A stretch of DNA of 64,000 nucleotides from Gordionus sp. m RMFG-2023 (lineage: Eukaryota > Nematomorpha > Gordioida > Chordodea > Parachordodidae): assembly GCF_954871325.1 (NCBI RefSeq), contig NC_088776.1, positions 34,396,508 through 34,460,507 of the forward strand. The letters are read 5' to 3'. The translations under genes were made by a program, and so were the position numbers. Numbering within the stretch: position 1 is the first letter of the stretch; each line of letters begins with the position of its first letter. The notes beneath the pieces were generated by a model that was given only the letters and a program-made list of their open reading frames with translations, was not told the origin of the DNA and did not search any database. Below, one piece after another: positions 47,481 to 58,700 of the stretch.

Positions 47481-47870
47481 GTTATGTTACTGATCTGATA
47501 ATGCATCAGTGAATTTGGGAAAAACCAGAGTATATTTACAGAATTGAGTCAGCACAATGTTGGTTGCGATATGTTCCTATTACCCGCCATCGATAGAATC
47601 TTAAAATTTATAAACCTTTAAAAAAATATTTCTTAAATAAAGATTATAAAAGCTGTCCTAATATTTTTAAATTTTTTTCAATAATGAATGGCAGAGGTAT
47701 ATTTAGGAATGATTTCACATGTATTAAATCTACTACATTCTGTTAATGTGTAGTTGCAATCAGAAGAATCTTAACAAAGATTCACAAAATTATGCTGCAG
47801 ATGTGTTCATCTTTACTGTTAAAAATTGACAATAAATTTTATGGCGCCATTGCTAAAACTTAATTATATT

Positions 47871-48296
47871 TTATTTGAGATTAAATAATAGAAGTAAATG
47901 TTTACCGTCGTTATTGATATATTTATAAAATTCCTGGCATGACATATTATATATAACCATTAGCTCGGCCTCTAATGTTGTTAAAGCAATCCGATTTCTC
48001 TCCTTTTTCCAGGCAGTTCTCATCAGTCTAAAAATGTGCTCGGATGAGGCATTAGAATGTGGTAATGAGAAGACATACTCGCATATTTTTTCCAAGCATG
48101 GGGATTTATTTATTACGAAAAAATCTACCCATCTCTCTTCTGCTTTTAGACGATCTAACTTTAAGTATTTTGGCGAATCATAAAAAATAGAGAGAATTAC
48201 AGTCTCCTCCAACAAGAAATCAATGTCTTTCGGTATTTTTAATATATTTATTAAATTATAAAAACTATCAATTGATGGTTTCTGTTCCAAGATCAT
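47871..48296 (-). pseudogene. hAT transposase C-terminal (dimerisation) fragment
   Basis: 141 residues open. The end carries EYVFSLPHSNASSEHIFRLM, AWKKERNRIALTTLEAELM and YNMSCQEFYKYI. This is the hAT dimerisation domain, with SSE-H-IF replacing the common SER-x-FS. It lies in the single-copy centre between the inverted arms. The middle of the transposase (48300-48940) has stops, so the gene is inactive. Confidence 0.8.
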
Positions 48297-48945
48297 AATA
48301 TTTATACATTTGTAAATAGAGTTATTAAAATCAAATTTTGATTGTAAATATTCTAAAATTGTCTTAATAAAAATATCTGCTTCATTTAAAAATGTGTTAA
48401 TTTGAGTATTATTTGAACATTTTAATATAATATTTTCAGCAATAGCGCCATAAAATTTATTATCAATTTTTAACTGTAGAGATGAACAGAGCTGTAGTAT
48501 GATTTTGTGAATCTTTTTTATAAATAATATTCTGATTGCAACTTAATATTAACTGCATGAAGAAGATTTCCTACATGTGAAACGAATCCCAAATATGTTT
48601 CTGGCATTTCTTACTCGAAATATTTTTTCAATATTTTAGGACAGCTTTTAAAATCTTTATTTAAGAAGTATTTTTTTAAGGGTTTGTAAAATTTTAAAAA
48701 CTCTTTTAATTCATTAAATTTTTTAGTTGATGACTAAATTCGTTAAAATATTTCATCACAATTATTTCGACATCCACAGATAGTACATTTATTACCTTCT
48801 TGCAAGAATTATGTAGTTCATTATTATGCTGCCTCAATTTGGTAACTTTGGTTTTTGTCAAAATTTACAGAAGCATTATCAGCGCAGAAAGCTGTGCAAA
48901 TCATCGATAACCCTGAATCAGCTATATTTACCATTATGTGGCTAG

Positions 48946-49212
48946 CTACATCGTTGGATTTTTCACTATCCGAGGAAAATTTTTTAACAGTTTTTTTGAA
49001 ATGTTTTTATTCTTGTTGAAATAGCGAAGGATAGAGGGAAATGCTTTAATATTTTCCTTATTAGTTGCATCTGTTAGAATTGCATATGGATGCCCATCTT
49101 TCAAATAGTCTAGAATTGAGGATTCATGTATTAAAACACTTGTGATAGCCTTGCTCATTTTTGTTCTGCCACAAGTAAGGTTTGCACTTATATTGGAGTC
49201 GTTAAATATCAT
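48946..49212 (-). pseudogene. hAT transposase fragment, right arm
   Basis: 88 residues including MSKAITSVLIHESSILDYLK, GHPYAILTDATNKENIKAFP and ILRYFNKNKNISKKLL. The TDATN and RYF motifs match the first-Asp region of hATs of the kind with KASDGTSNKG-type sequences. It has the same orientation as 47871-48296 and is presumably the same gene before decay. Confidence 0.75.
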
Positions 49213-51300
49213 GAGAAAAATATTCGACCCACATTGTGATGATATAACTCTGTGAATATTGAACTACATGATAGATGTATACGATTTCCGCAAATGTAGT
49301 TGCATCTGTATTATTTAGTATTTGAGAATATTTTTGTATTGCAATCGATGTTGATATACTCCCCTATACTGACTTATATGAATGAAATGATGTAGATTTA
49401 TTATTGGATAAAAATAAAACAGGATAGAAAAAAATTAACAAACTAGACATGTTCGAATAAATATTTAAAATTATTTTAAAAAATGGGGGTAAGATAAATT
49501 TTTTGGGGGGTTATCTATTAAATTTTGAAATGAAATAGGACACAATTTATTGCTGTAAAAATTAATACTTTTATTATAGAATTAATATAATACAATTATC
49601 GACCAAATCTATATATTGCAAACAATTATACACATTGTTTTCCAAATAAAACTTTCTGCTATCGTTTAGATATATCAGCAAGCTCATAATGCCATAATAA
49701 TTAATTAATTTGTAAATAATGGAGGTTTTAATTGAATTTATTATCTAAAAAAATTCTTTATATTCACAAAATATCGATAGTTGGTAGTAGAGATAGATTA
49801 ATTTAAGTTATCCTTATAAATTCTCTGAAAAGAGTATCAATATAATTATAAAGGTAAAAATAATAATTAAGAGACCACGCCGCCGGAGGCGGTGTAATTT
49901 TTTAGGGGGGTAGGCAAAGGTTTTTAAGGGGGTTTGCATCCATTGAAAATCCTGTCATGTAGACGCTGGGGAGAGACATGGCAACCTTGCGTTGGTATAA
50001 TATGATAATCGTATAAAATATATGGGTTTAATGTCACCTTTAAATCAGCACAAATCCTGATTTCTCCATTTGTTAGGCGTACGTTTACTGTTGGAGTAAA
50101 CCATGTCATACGTTTTTTTGTTGGGTCAATCTCCTTCAATATTCCCGATTTAATCAATCTATCGAGTTCCATTTCAATTGGTTTTCGTATTGGAAAAGGT
50201 ACTTTACGAGCCGGCCATGATTTCGGCCAGTTGAATACTAACTTCCATATAATTCACCCGTCATGGCTTGTCATCAAAAACACTGAAAAATTCTGTCGTC
50301 ATGCCAGCTATTTGTTTATAGGTTGTCATAACCACTTTACTTGTGATACTACGTATAGTAACTTGGCGTGGGATAAACATATTAAATGCCAGTATCCATG
50401 GTAGTCCAAATATTGGTATGTCATTTGAACGGGTCACCACAATTGGTAGTGATCTGCTTATCTTTTCAAGACGAACCATTACCATAGTCTCACCAAGTTC
50501 ATCCAGCGGTTGGTTACCATATACTGAAAAAGGTTTGGTTGGTACAAGCTTGAGTCGGCCAATTTCATCCCAATATTGTTTCCCAATCATCGATACCTGT
50601 GCCCCCGTAGCATAGTCAAATTCTATAGGTACTCCATTTATCCTAACAGATATCTTTGCACTATTTCTAACAATTTGGGAAATATTATTAATTGAATCTG
50701 ATGAGTTATTGTCATCGTGATGCATAGCATGTAACTTCCGTTCCTTACAATATTCAGCATAATGCCCTACATTTTGGTAATTATAACATTTCACATTTCA
50801 TACAAAACATTGAAAAGGGAGGTGAGTTCCTCTACATTTTGAGCATTCATTGTACTTACACATATCATTATTGTTAAATTTACTGTTATCTCTGAACTTA
50901 AAATTATTATTATTATTATTGTAATAACTAAAATTTCCTTTTTCTTTATTCTTATTATATGGGTACTTTTGATTATAAAATTTTCCTTGATTATTCTCTA
51001 TCTGCTCCTCAGGTTTAATGTCTTTTTTTACCATCATATTTGTCACTTCATCCTCAGCCCTTTCCATTGCCAAAGCCATATTTAAAACCTGTTGAAAACT
51101 CACCCTTTCTCCCATGTCATTTATTCCATCTGGAAATCTGGTGCGAATATCTTTCACCAATGCTCCAGCCACCATCTGATGCCTCATCCCATCCAGGTCA
51201 GATTCAAATTAACACTCTTGTGCTAATTTTTTAAGTCGGTCTGCAAACTCCAACTGCTTCACCATACCCTCTTTCTATCCGAATAAACTTAATTCTCAAG

Positions 51301-51621
51301 CTGAATAACGTTGAAATGGGCTTAAATACTTTTTTACCCACTTCAATTATCTACTCATAATTAAGTTCTTTCAAAATTTTTGGATATACAAAAGAACTCT
51401 GCCAAATTAATTATCCCCATATAAGCAAATAATATTTTTTTATTGGTTAAATTATATATATTCAATATAATCTTGAAGGTTGTTTTGTTTATCATAATTT
51501 TCAAATTTCATATGTATAATATTATTTACTTGATTAATATTATTCGTTTCATTTGATATATTCAATTCACCACTAGTATAATTGGTTTATGTTCTTTATT
51601 CATAATAAGAACGTCGACAAT
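51301..51621. other. Unassigned AT-rich stretch
   Basis: Lies between the Gypsy fossil and the next hAT. No repeat pair or gene is seen. Confidence 0.4.
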
Positions 51622-53559
51622 CAGGGGCGTCGCTAGCCTTTGCAATCTCAGGGGGCTCAACTAAAGAAATCTTATGGCGGGCCGGAATTATACTTTTTTT
51701 AAATTTGCTAACTCTGAATAATTATTCTGAATTTCATATTTTTTCATTTATATTATGCATACAAGATAAACTAGCATATAAAACAATAAAGACATTTCTA
51801 TTTAATACAAAATCTTTTATTACAGTATATAATATTTTCGATTGCTGATATAAAAATTTTTTGACAAATGGTAACTTACATTGACAAAAGGTCAAGAAAC
51901 CAATATAACACTCTGTTACCATTTTTAGACAATGTTTTATAAAATGGACTAATAAGTAAAAATTTATAGGCCTAACCAAATCAACAATTCTTGGAAAAGA
52001 GAATATAAACGACCAATCCAAATCATAAAACTATATGGTGGTTAGAGCTTCCTCTTAACTGACATGATGGAAGTAGATAAGTAATTGAGAAAAAAATTGT
52101 GAGATATTAAATTTCTAAAAGATTATCTTCCATCTTTAATGATATATAAACAACTACACAGTTGACCATTATTGCTTATAAAATATGCAATATATGCTCT
52201 CAGCAGATGTAATGATAATCTTAAATTACATAGCCATACAAATATGTAATGCTGGTTAATTTGCAGTCATGTCATGACACATTAACTTATATCAGAATTT
52301 ATTATGGTAGATAAATTGATAAATTGATAAAACAAAAACACTAAAAATCTTTAGAAGTGCAAATGAATTGAAGCCTTAAGTTATTTACAAGGCAGGGATG
52401 CCATATTAGAAATGAAACATTTTGTAACTATAAAATAAGAACCAGAATGATATGATATGATAAAAGAAATTAATTAAGATTTTATATATTATTGTTGCAT
52501 TACCTCTAGTTGATATATTATATTTTAAAATAGTAGTAAGTAGTTTGTAAATAGTAGTAAGTAGTTTGTAATAATATCAAAAATATACTAGTATTAAAAA
52601 TTTAATTCAAAACTGTTTTTCAAATAAGAAAAAAAATAGCTTTCCTAAAAAGAAAAACACGTAAAAAAGAGAAGAAAAGTTATCTAATTTATTACATCCA
52701 TTCTGGAATAAATAATATGTTAAATTTTAAAAAATATTTCTAAATAAATAGATGGCGTTAAGTATTTGATAGCAATTTCTTACTTATATTTATTATCAAA
52801 AGTTTATTAGTAAAATTTATTAAAATATTAACTGTAATATATTATACGTTTGTAAAGTGCTATTTAACCTAATATTTTATAACCAATTATATATAGTAGA
52901 GGATTATTAACTATATGTTTACTTACTTTTTATAAATAAATCTCTTATCTTATTTGGATTTGGACCTTGAAAGTAATTTTAAGAAGAGGCATGCTAATTA
53001 AATTTAAATATCAATAATATAGTTGATTAGTGATTTTGAACTCGGCTAATTACAATTAAATTTGTTAATTTTCATTTAATATTTATTTAATTAGGGTTAT
53101 ATAATAATTTAAATCATAAAAGTCAATAAAGCTCCAACTGTTAATGCTAAATTAATATCTAGTGAGTGATATTAATATTCTATTTTTAGCACAGAATTTG
53201 ATTGCAAGCTGACATAGTGAAAATATAATTTATAAGTATTAATCTAATCTAATAAATAAATAGTATTCATTTAAGAATAATTTAGATAGACTTATTAATT
53301 TTTAAATTATAAAATTAAATCTATATATTACTAAATAGAATTATAAAAGAAATTATTCAGTGGGCAATCAAAAAAATTTATTTTTAGTTCTAGGGGATAT
53401 TAAGGAGCCATTAAAAAATTTTTTTTTTGCTTCAGGGGGCTATTCAAAATTTTGGGGGGGATGCCTTTGATCGTAAGACACTTCATCATATTTTTCGTCC
53501 AACTCGTCCAATTCGTTCAAAATGGAGATTAAGAAGTTTGAAGTGATAAAAATGATATT

Positions 53560-54045
53560 ATCATTTGGAATGGTAAAAATTTAATTTTTAATGTATTATT
53601 ATTATATTTAACAGGTTTGGAATGGTAAAAATGTTATTGATTCATTTGGAAAGGTATAAATGTTATTAATTCATTTGGAATGGTAAAAATTTAATTTTTA
53701 ATGTATTATTATTATATTTAACAGGTTTGGAATGGTAAAAATGTTATTGATTCATTTGGAAAGGTAAAAATGTTATTAATTCATTTGGAATGGTAAAAAT
53801 TTAATTTTTAATGTATTATTTATTATATTTAACAGGTTTGGAATGGTAAAAATGTTATTGATTCATTTGGAAAGGTAAAAATGTTATTAATTCATTTGGA
53901 ATGGTAAAAATTTAATTTTTAATGTATTATTTATTATATTTAACAGGTTTGGAATGGTAAAAAAGTTATTGATTCATTTGGAAAGGTAAAAATGTTATTA
54001 ATTCATTTGGAATGGTAAAAATGTAATTTTAAATGTATTTATTTA
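53560..54045. repeat. Minisatellite, ~110-bp unit, about 4.5 copies
   Basis: The unit contains ACAGGTTTGGAATGGTAAAA, GTTATTGATTCATTTGGAAA and TTAATTTTTAATGTATTATT. ACAGGTTTGG recurs at 53611, 53721, 53832 and 53943. Copies differ by a few bases. It lies just beyond the 3' end of the FLYWCH gene in the Mutator-like element. Confidence 0.95.
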
Positions 54046-54212
54046 TGTTATTATAGGATTCAATTTCTACAGCAAATTAAGAAGCATTTTATTATTCAAA
54101 TATAGATTATTTATAATGTATAAGACAAATATTTATTATTTAAAATGTATAAAACAAAGAAACATGATTAAAATAAATATAAATTATTCAACATGTATAA
54201 AACAAATATAAA

Positions 54213-55071
54213 TTAAATATTATCAAATACATTTGAATTGTATACTAATTTAATATAAGCTGATGATTTATCAGCCTCCAATTTATTAATAATATGATTA
54301 TTATATTGTGTAGTCAGCTTTTCCAAATTTCTTTCTTTTAAGATATATTTGGAATTTGTTTTTTTAGAGTCATTCCTATGAGGTAATATAATGCCTAATA
54401 ATTAAGTGATTATAAAATTTGATAACTTGTTAAACTTGATATGGCATTAAGAGGTTGCATGTTAGGTGTTACTAGGGGTTGAGATTGAGCAAATATATTA
54501 TCTAAAAGTAATGAATATAAAAAGATAATAATTGATGATACTAGTTAAAGTTGGTTGAGAGTTTGTGACAAAGAACTGAGACTGAGTAAACATATTGCCT
54601 AAAAAAAATTGATTATAGAAATTTTATTTTGTGAAACTTGATATGGTATTAGCAGACTGCATGTTGGGCATTGCTAGAATTTGAGATTGAGTAAGCTGAT
54701 AGTCTAAAACTATATTGATTTTAAAAATCTAATATTTTATGAAACTTGATAATGAAGGTTGTATAATTTGTTGAGATAATTGGAATTGAGTTATTGGTTG
54801 ACTATCAGACATAAGTAAGGTTATTGACTAAATAATAGGTGTTATAGTGAATTATCTATAAAACTTACCAATAGGGGATTTACATTGTTCTAAGGTATGA
54901 TCCTGAGTTTCTGTGAACTTACTGATTGAAAAATACCCCGTCCAGAACAACTTTTTCTTCTACATAGGTAATATGATTTGGAATTAATTACTCTATGCAA
55001 TTTATATTCCAAATCATTAAAACATAGAATATCATGTCCTCTTTTGGATTTTTTATTAGTAATTTTGTTTT
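54213..55071 (-). CDS. FLYWCH micro-exon gene carried by a TIR element (5' end unresolved)
   Basis: Exons (-): 55071-54923, 54889-54869 (21 nt), 54827-54746, 54703-54638, 54598-54542, 54501-54436, 54394-54213. Introns are 33-42 bp, GT-AG. Frames join without a stop: the first two junctions are phase 0 and the later four are phase 1. The first exon encodes a FLYWCH finger: KKSKRGHDILCF, EYKLHRVIN, YYLCRRKSCSGRG. Four linker exons are related to each other: NYQLTQSQILAMPNMQS, NMFTQSQFFVTNSQPT and NIFAQSQPLVTPNMQP share (F/L)xQSQ, and the earlier one has ITQFQLSQQ. The C-terminal exon is charged and probably helical (KERNLEKLTTQYNNHIINKL). The exon upstream of 55071 was not fixed: it must end in phase 1, and an ATG at 55288 or so is one option. 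Function is unknown; a DNA-binding role for the host element is an inference. Confidence 0.65.
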
Positions 55072-55361
55072 CTAAAATTACATTACTAAATTGATTATAT
55101 CTAGATTGTTAACATTGAATTATATTGGGATTAATTCTTTTCTCAAGAAGAATTGTGATATTGTTTGATACCGTTTTAATTTCCATTACAATGATTATAA
55201 ATAAAAATATTTTTAAACTATTACTTTTCCCGCACTTTAATGAACCAATCACAGAATTGGACGAAACTTTACGATGAAGTGTCCATACGATCATAGGCAC
55301 GGAAATCAAAATTTTCAGGGAGCTCGAGCCCCTGCGCCCCCCCCCCCTAGCGATGCCACTG

Positions 55362-55786
55362 AATAATAGAATTTATCTCATTTCCAGAATTGTAGTATAT
55401 TGTTATTAGAATAGTTACAATAATATATTCAATTCTAATATATATTATAATATAAATTATTATATAATAAAATGTAGTTCAATATCTTTATTACTCCTAT
55501 GCCATAGTAGCGACGAAGAAAAGTCAGAATAAAAATAAAAAAAGGGAAAACCCAAAGCAAAAATGAAAACTATAAAAATTATGATATAAATGAAATCTTA
55601 TATAAAATCGGCACAAATCTACAATATCTATCGAAATAAACAATTAAAAAAGCCACATATATCAATATTTGACAATATTATCTATCATATAACATTAAAA
55701 GTGTCAGATTTAACTGTTTAAATTGCTGACAGATTTTGTGCTGACAGATTTTGTAGAATTTTAGTCAGTTTTTTTCACAACTAAAA
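55362..55786 (+). promoter_or_regulatory. Upstream region of SMN
   Basis: 425 bp between the hAT end and the SMN start codon. It includes a duplicated TGCTGACAGATTTTGT near 55724-55755 shortly before the ATG. No distinctive promoter element can be separated from the AT-rich background. Confidence 0.3.
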
Positions 55787-58700
55787 ATGACAGATATAAT
55801 AAGCGATGAAAATATAGTAGCAATTGCAATCAATATTTTATATTATTTTTGTTAAGTCACAGGAAAGTGATGAGGATCACAGAGATAATTGGGATGATAC
55901 TTTGCTAATTCAAGCATGGAATCAAAGTTGGACTAAAATGAAAGTTTACTATGTAAAAAATACAATTTATTATTTTTATTATAGAAATCTATAGCTAATG
56001 ATATTAATATACCATTGATTAACAAAAAAAACAAAATAAAAAAATCAAATAATCGTAAATATGAAAAACAGAAACAAACAAAGCAGGAGAAGAAGACAAT
56101 ATCAGTAATAATATTTTTTATAGATATTACTTATATAATTTAGTGGCATATTGATGATTTATGTATTGCCATTTGGGAAGAAGATGGTTATGAGTATATT
56201 GCAAAGATATTGAGTATAGATGACGATAAAGGTTGTTGCAATGTAATATTTCTTGAATATGGCAATGAAGACAAAGTTTATTTGAATAAACTCAAAGCAG
56301 TCAAGGTAACCTAAATCATGTAAATTAAATCATATGAAACATAGGAAAGTGTGTCTAAGAATAATGATGAAAAGATGAAAAGTAAATTTGTGAATAATAT
56401 TTAGTAAATTTATTTCAAATATCAAATACAACCAATTCAGTCTCAGAAGATGTTTTAAATGACATAGATGCAATTGATCAGTCAATTTCATCATCATCTA
56501 TATCATTAAGTGCACATTTATCATCAAATAATAAAACATTAAATACTTTGGATGATTCAAAAGATAAAAATTGTTTTAATCCATCAATGATGAAAAAAGA
56601 AGTAAACAATGATGATTATGAGAGTGATAAAAGTTCATGCGCTCATTCTATTGAGAATCCTCTAGTAAATTTATATAAATCTAAAGATATTTTATATATA
56701 TTTTATAATTATTTAAAACTTTTTTTCATAATACACCTAAATTGATCTTATAAATCAGTGTTGTCAAAGGTAGTGCTCTATTTTAGCACACTATTCTTTC
56801 AGTAATAGTAGCTTTAACAAACTACATTTAAAAGCATAGTGATAGTGATAGCTTGCTGCTTTTAATTTTCTATAATAAATATGAGTAAAAATTATTAAAA
56901 GATATTTATAATTAAATTCTAAAATCATAATTTTTGTTTGAAATTTATTTTTAAAATATGCATTATAAATCTAGTTTTCAAAAAATTAAAAAATTAAAAT
57001 GCCACAATAGAAGATTGTAGTGAAGATAATTTGCTACATATCATGTCTGTAGTATTTTGACCAGGCATTTTAGTCATAAAATTAATTTACAGAAAGTCAT
57101 ATATTTATTTTTAACTAAAAATAATTGTACAAAATATTATTATCAAAAAAATAAAATTGACGAAAAAAATATTGCATATATAGTAAATATTTTACAATCA
57201 AACAACAACACAATCTCAATAAATTGTTATAATAATAATTTCATGTAATCTACAATCTCAAAAACTGGCTAGGACCACTTTTAAGTGAATAAAATATAAT
57301 ATCGTAAAAAAAGAAATATAATTAGGGTACTATTAAAACACAAGAGTATTGTTATAATATTAATTTTGGGTAATGGTCAATCTCGAAAACTGGCTAGGAC
57401 CAGTTTTAAGTGAATAAAAATATAAAAACAGTTTGTACAAAATATCGTACCAAAAAAAAGAAATAATTAGGGTACCATTAATACACAACAATATCAACAA
57501 AGTAGATTCCCTGGAAAATGATGATAATATTGAATTTCCTTTTCCTAAATTCTATTTTAATCTCAATTAAAAAAATGAACACAGGGTATTAATTTTGTTA
57601 TAAGATGTGCCAGAAGGTTTTATCATCAAACAAGACTAGTAGCTTCAACTTGAGAAAACATTAGGTAATATAGTAAACAAATTTAATAACAATGTGTAGC
57701 TTAATCCTTAATCTTTAAAATAAAATTTAATCAAACCTATATCTATAATAGTTTTTGTGCTAGATGAATTTATGTGGTTAATGTTGATTTTCTGGCCCAG
57801 TCCAAACATGGTATGTTTCAACTGGCCATATGATATTATTTAAGAATTGTATTATAAATTAAAAACTACAATAAATAATTAATATTAACATCTCATTTTA
57901 TTATCAGACTTATCTATTTAATGATAATATTTTATAAATTATAAACTTTATTATCTGGATGCTAAACATAGTTGCTATTATTTACCCTAGTTTCAAGTTG
58001 AATTGGCCATATATTGAATCCAAAGCACAACTTGATAGACTAATGGTAATGTTAAATAATACTATACTAAAATAGGATACCCTACTCAGATAAAAAACGC
58101 CACCTACTATAAGATGATTTTTTTGAAATATATACCGAAAATTCTCTAGACTCATTTTTTAAATAAAAATGCTCAAATGAATATTTTTGATGATTTTTCT
58201 TATATATAAAATGGAAAACTGCATTGCCCTCAAATGCTAGTGTTGAACGATTATTTAGTCAGCAAACCTTATACTTTCTGATCTCTCTAGACCTGGGGAT
58301 GACAATAGAAATGTTATTTTTAAAATGCAATAGAAAAATTATATATATTTGAAATTAGTCATATATTTATAAATATTTTTTATTTTTGGAGATTGTAGAA
58401 AATATTTCAAAAAAAATTCTAAAGTAGCTTTCGCGACATTTTTTTAAAGTAGTTAATCACACACTACTTTTTGAAAAAATAGCAGTGGCAATGTGCTATT
58501 GTAAAATTATCTCAATATTTTAATTACTCAAATAGTAAATTATAAAAGTAATAAATTTATATATAATTTTTGTCTGATTTGAGATTATTTAAACTTATTC
58601 AAAAGTTTGCAGGATGTTCTCCCCTTAGTAAATCAGCCAGTTTTGGTAAATATTATTTGTATAATAAAAATCCAGTATCACCCCTACTCTCCCAAAAATT

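Larger units (their letters stand above)
46557..49968. mobile_element. Palindromic (fold-back) hAT derivative
   Basis: The left end CAGCATCTACATGACAGG is inverted at the right end (CCTGTCATGTAGACGCTG). Similarity continues inward for about 1.3 kb on each side: GATGCAAAGCCCCTTC with its inverse near 49935; GCCGCCTTCGGCGACGG with GCCGCCGGAGGCGG; CTCCATTATTTAC and TGGCATTATGAGCTCG with inverses near 49690-49730; and ATAGATAACCCCCC with its inverse near 49505. Transposase pieces occur on both arms in opposite directions. No 8-bp flanking duplication was found. It lies inside the Gypsy fossil and is therefore younger than it. Confidence 0.8.
45640..51300 (-). mobile_element. Ty3/Gypsy LTR-retrotransposon fossil
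   Basis: A broken copy on the - strand. Parts in 5'-3' order of the element are a gag portion with an Asn-rich stretch and a Cys/His knuckle (about 51190-50750), a retropepsin-like portion (about 50690-50400) and reverse-transcriptase portions (about 50170-49980 and 46107-45640). RNase H, integrase and both LTRs were not recognised. The copy is interrupted by a palindromic hAT derivative and neighbouring repeat sequence (46108-49968). It has several breaks (at least four) and looks old. Confidence 0.85.
53454..55305 (-). mobile_element. Mutator-like TIR element carrying a FLYWCH gene
   Basis: ATGCCTTTGATCGTAAG and ACACTTCATC near the left end are inverted near the right end (GATGAAGTGTCCATACGATC and ATAGGCAC), giving imperfect TIRs of about 50-60 bp that continue into CGTCCAACTCGTCCAATT / AATTGGACG. 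TCAAAATTTT flanks both sides (53444-53453 and 55306-55315), a 10-bp duplication in the 8-11-bp range of Mutator-like elements, though AT-rich. Removing the element leaves a continuous hAT family A sequence. Inside are a ~110-bp minisatellite and a multi-exon FLYWCH gene. No MULE transposase domain is visible. Confidence 0.7.
51622..55361. mobile_element. Non-autonomous hAT element (family A, copy 2), interrupted
   Basis: The left end CAGGGGCGTCGCTAG and right end CTAGCGATGCCACTG are inverse and match the ends of the 3001-5811 element. The left 1.8 kb is colinear with that copy, including AATGTTTTATxxAATGGACT and ACTATATGGTGGTTAGAGCT. From 53454 to 55305 it is interrupted by a Mutator-like element, after which GGGAGCTCGAGCCCC resumes the hAT end. 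No clear 8-bp flank duplication was seen. No transposase domain. Confidence 0.8.

Noticed and set aside
50343-50615. Open frame on the + strand across the Gypsy fossil
   Set aside because: Antisense shadow of the retroelement's coding portions on the - strand.
45203-51621. A search for LTR pairs flanking the Gypsy fossil
   Set aside because: No direct repeat beginning TG and ending CA was recognised on both sides, so LTRs are not annotated.
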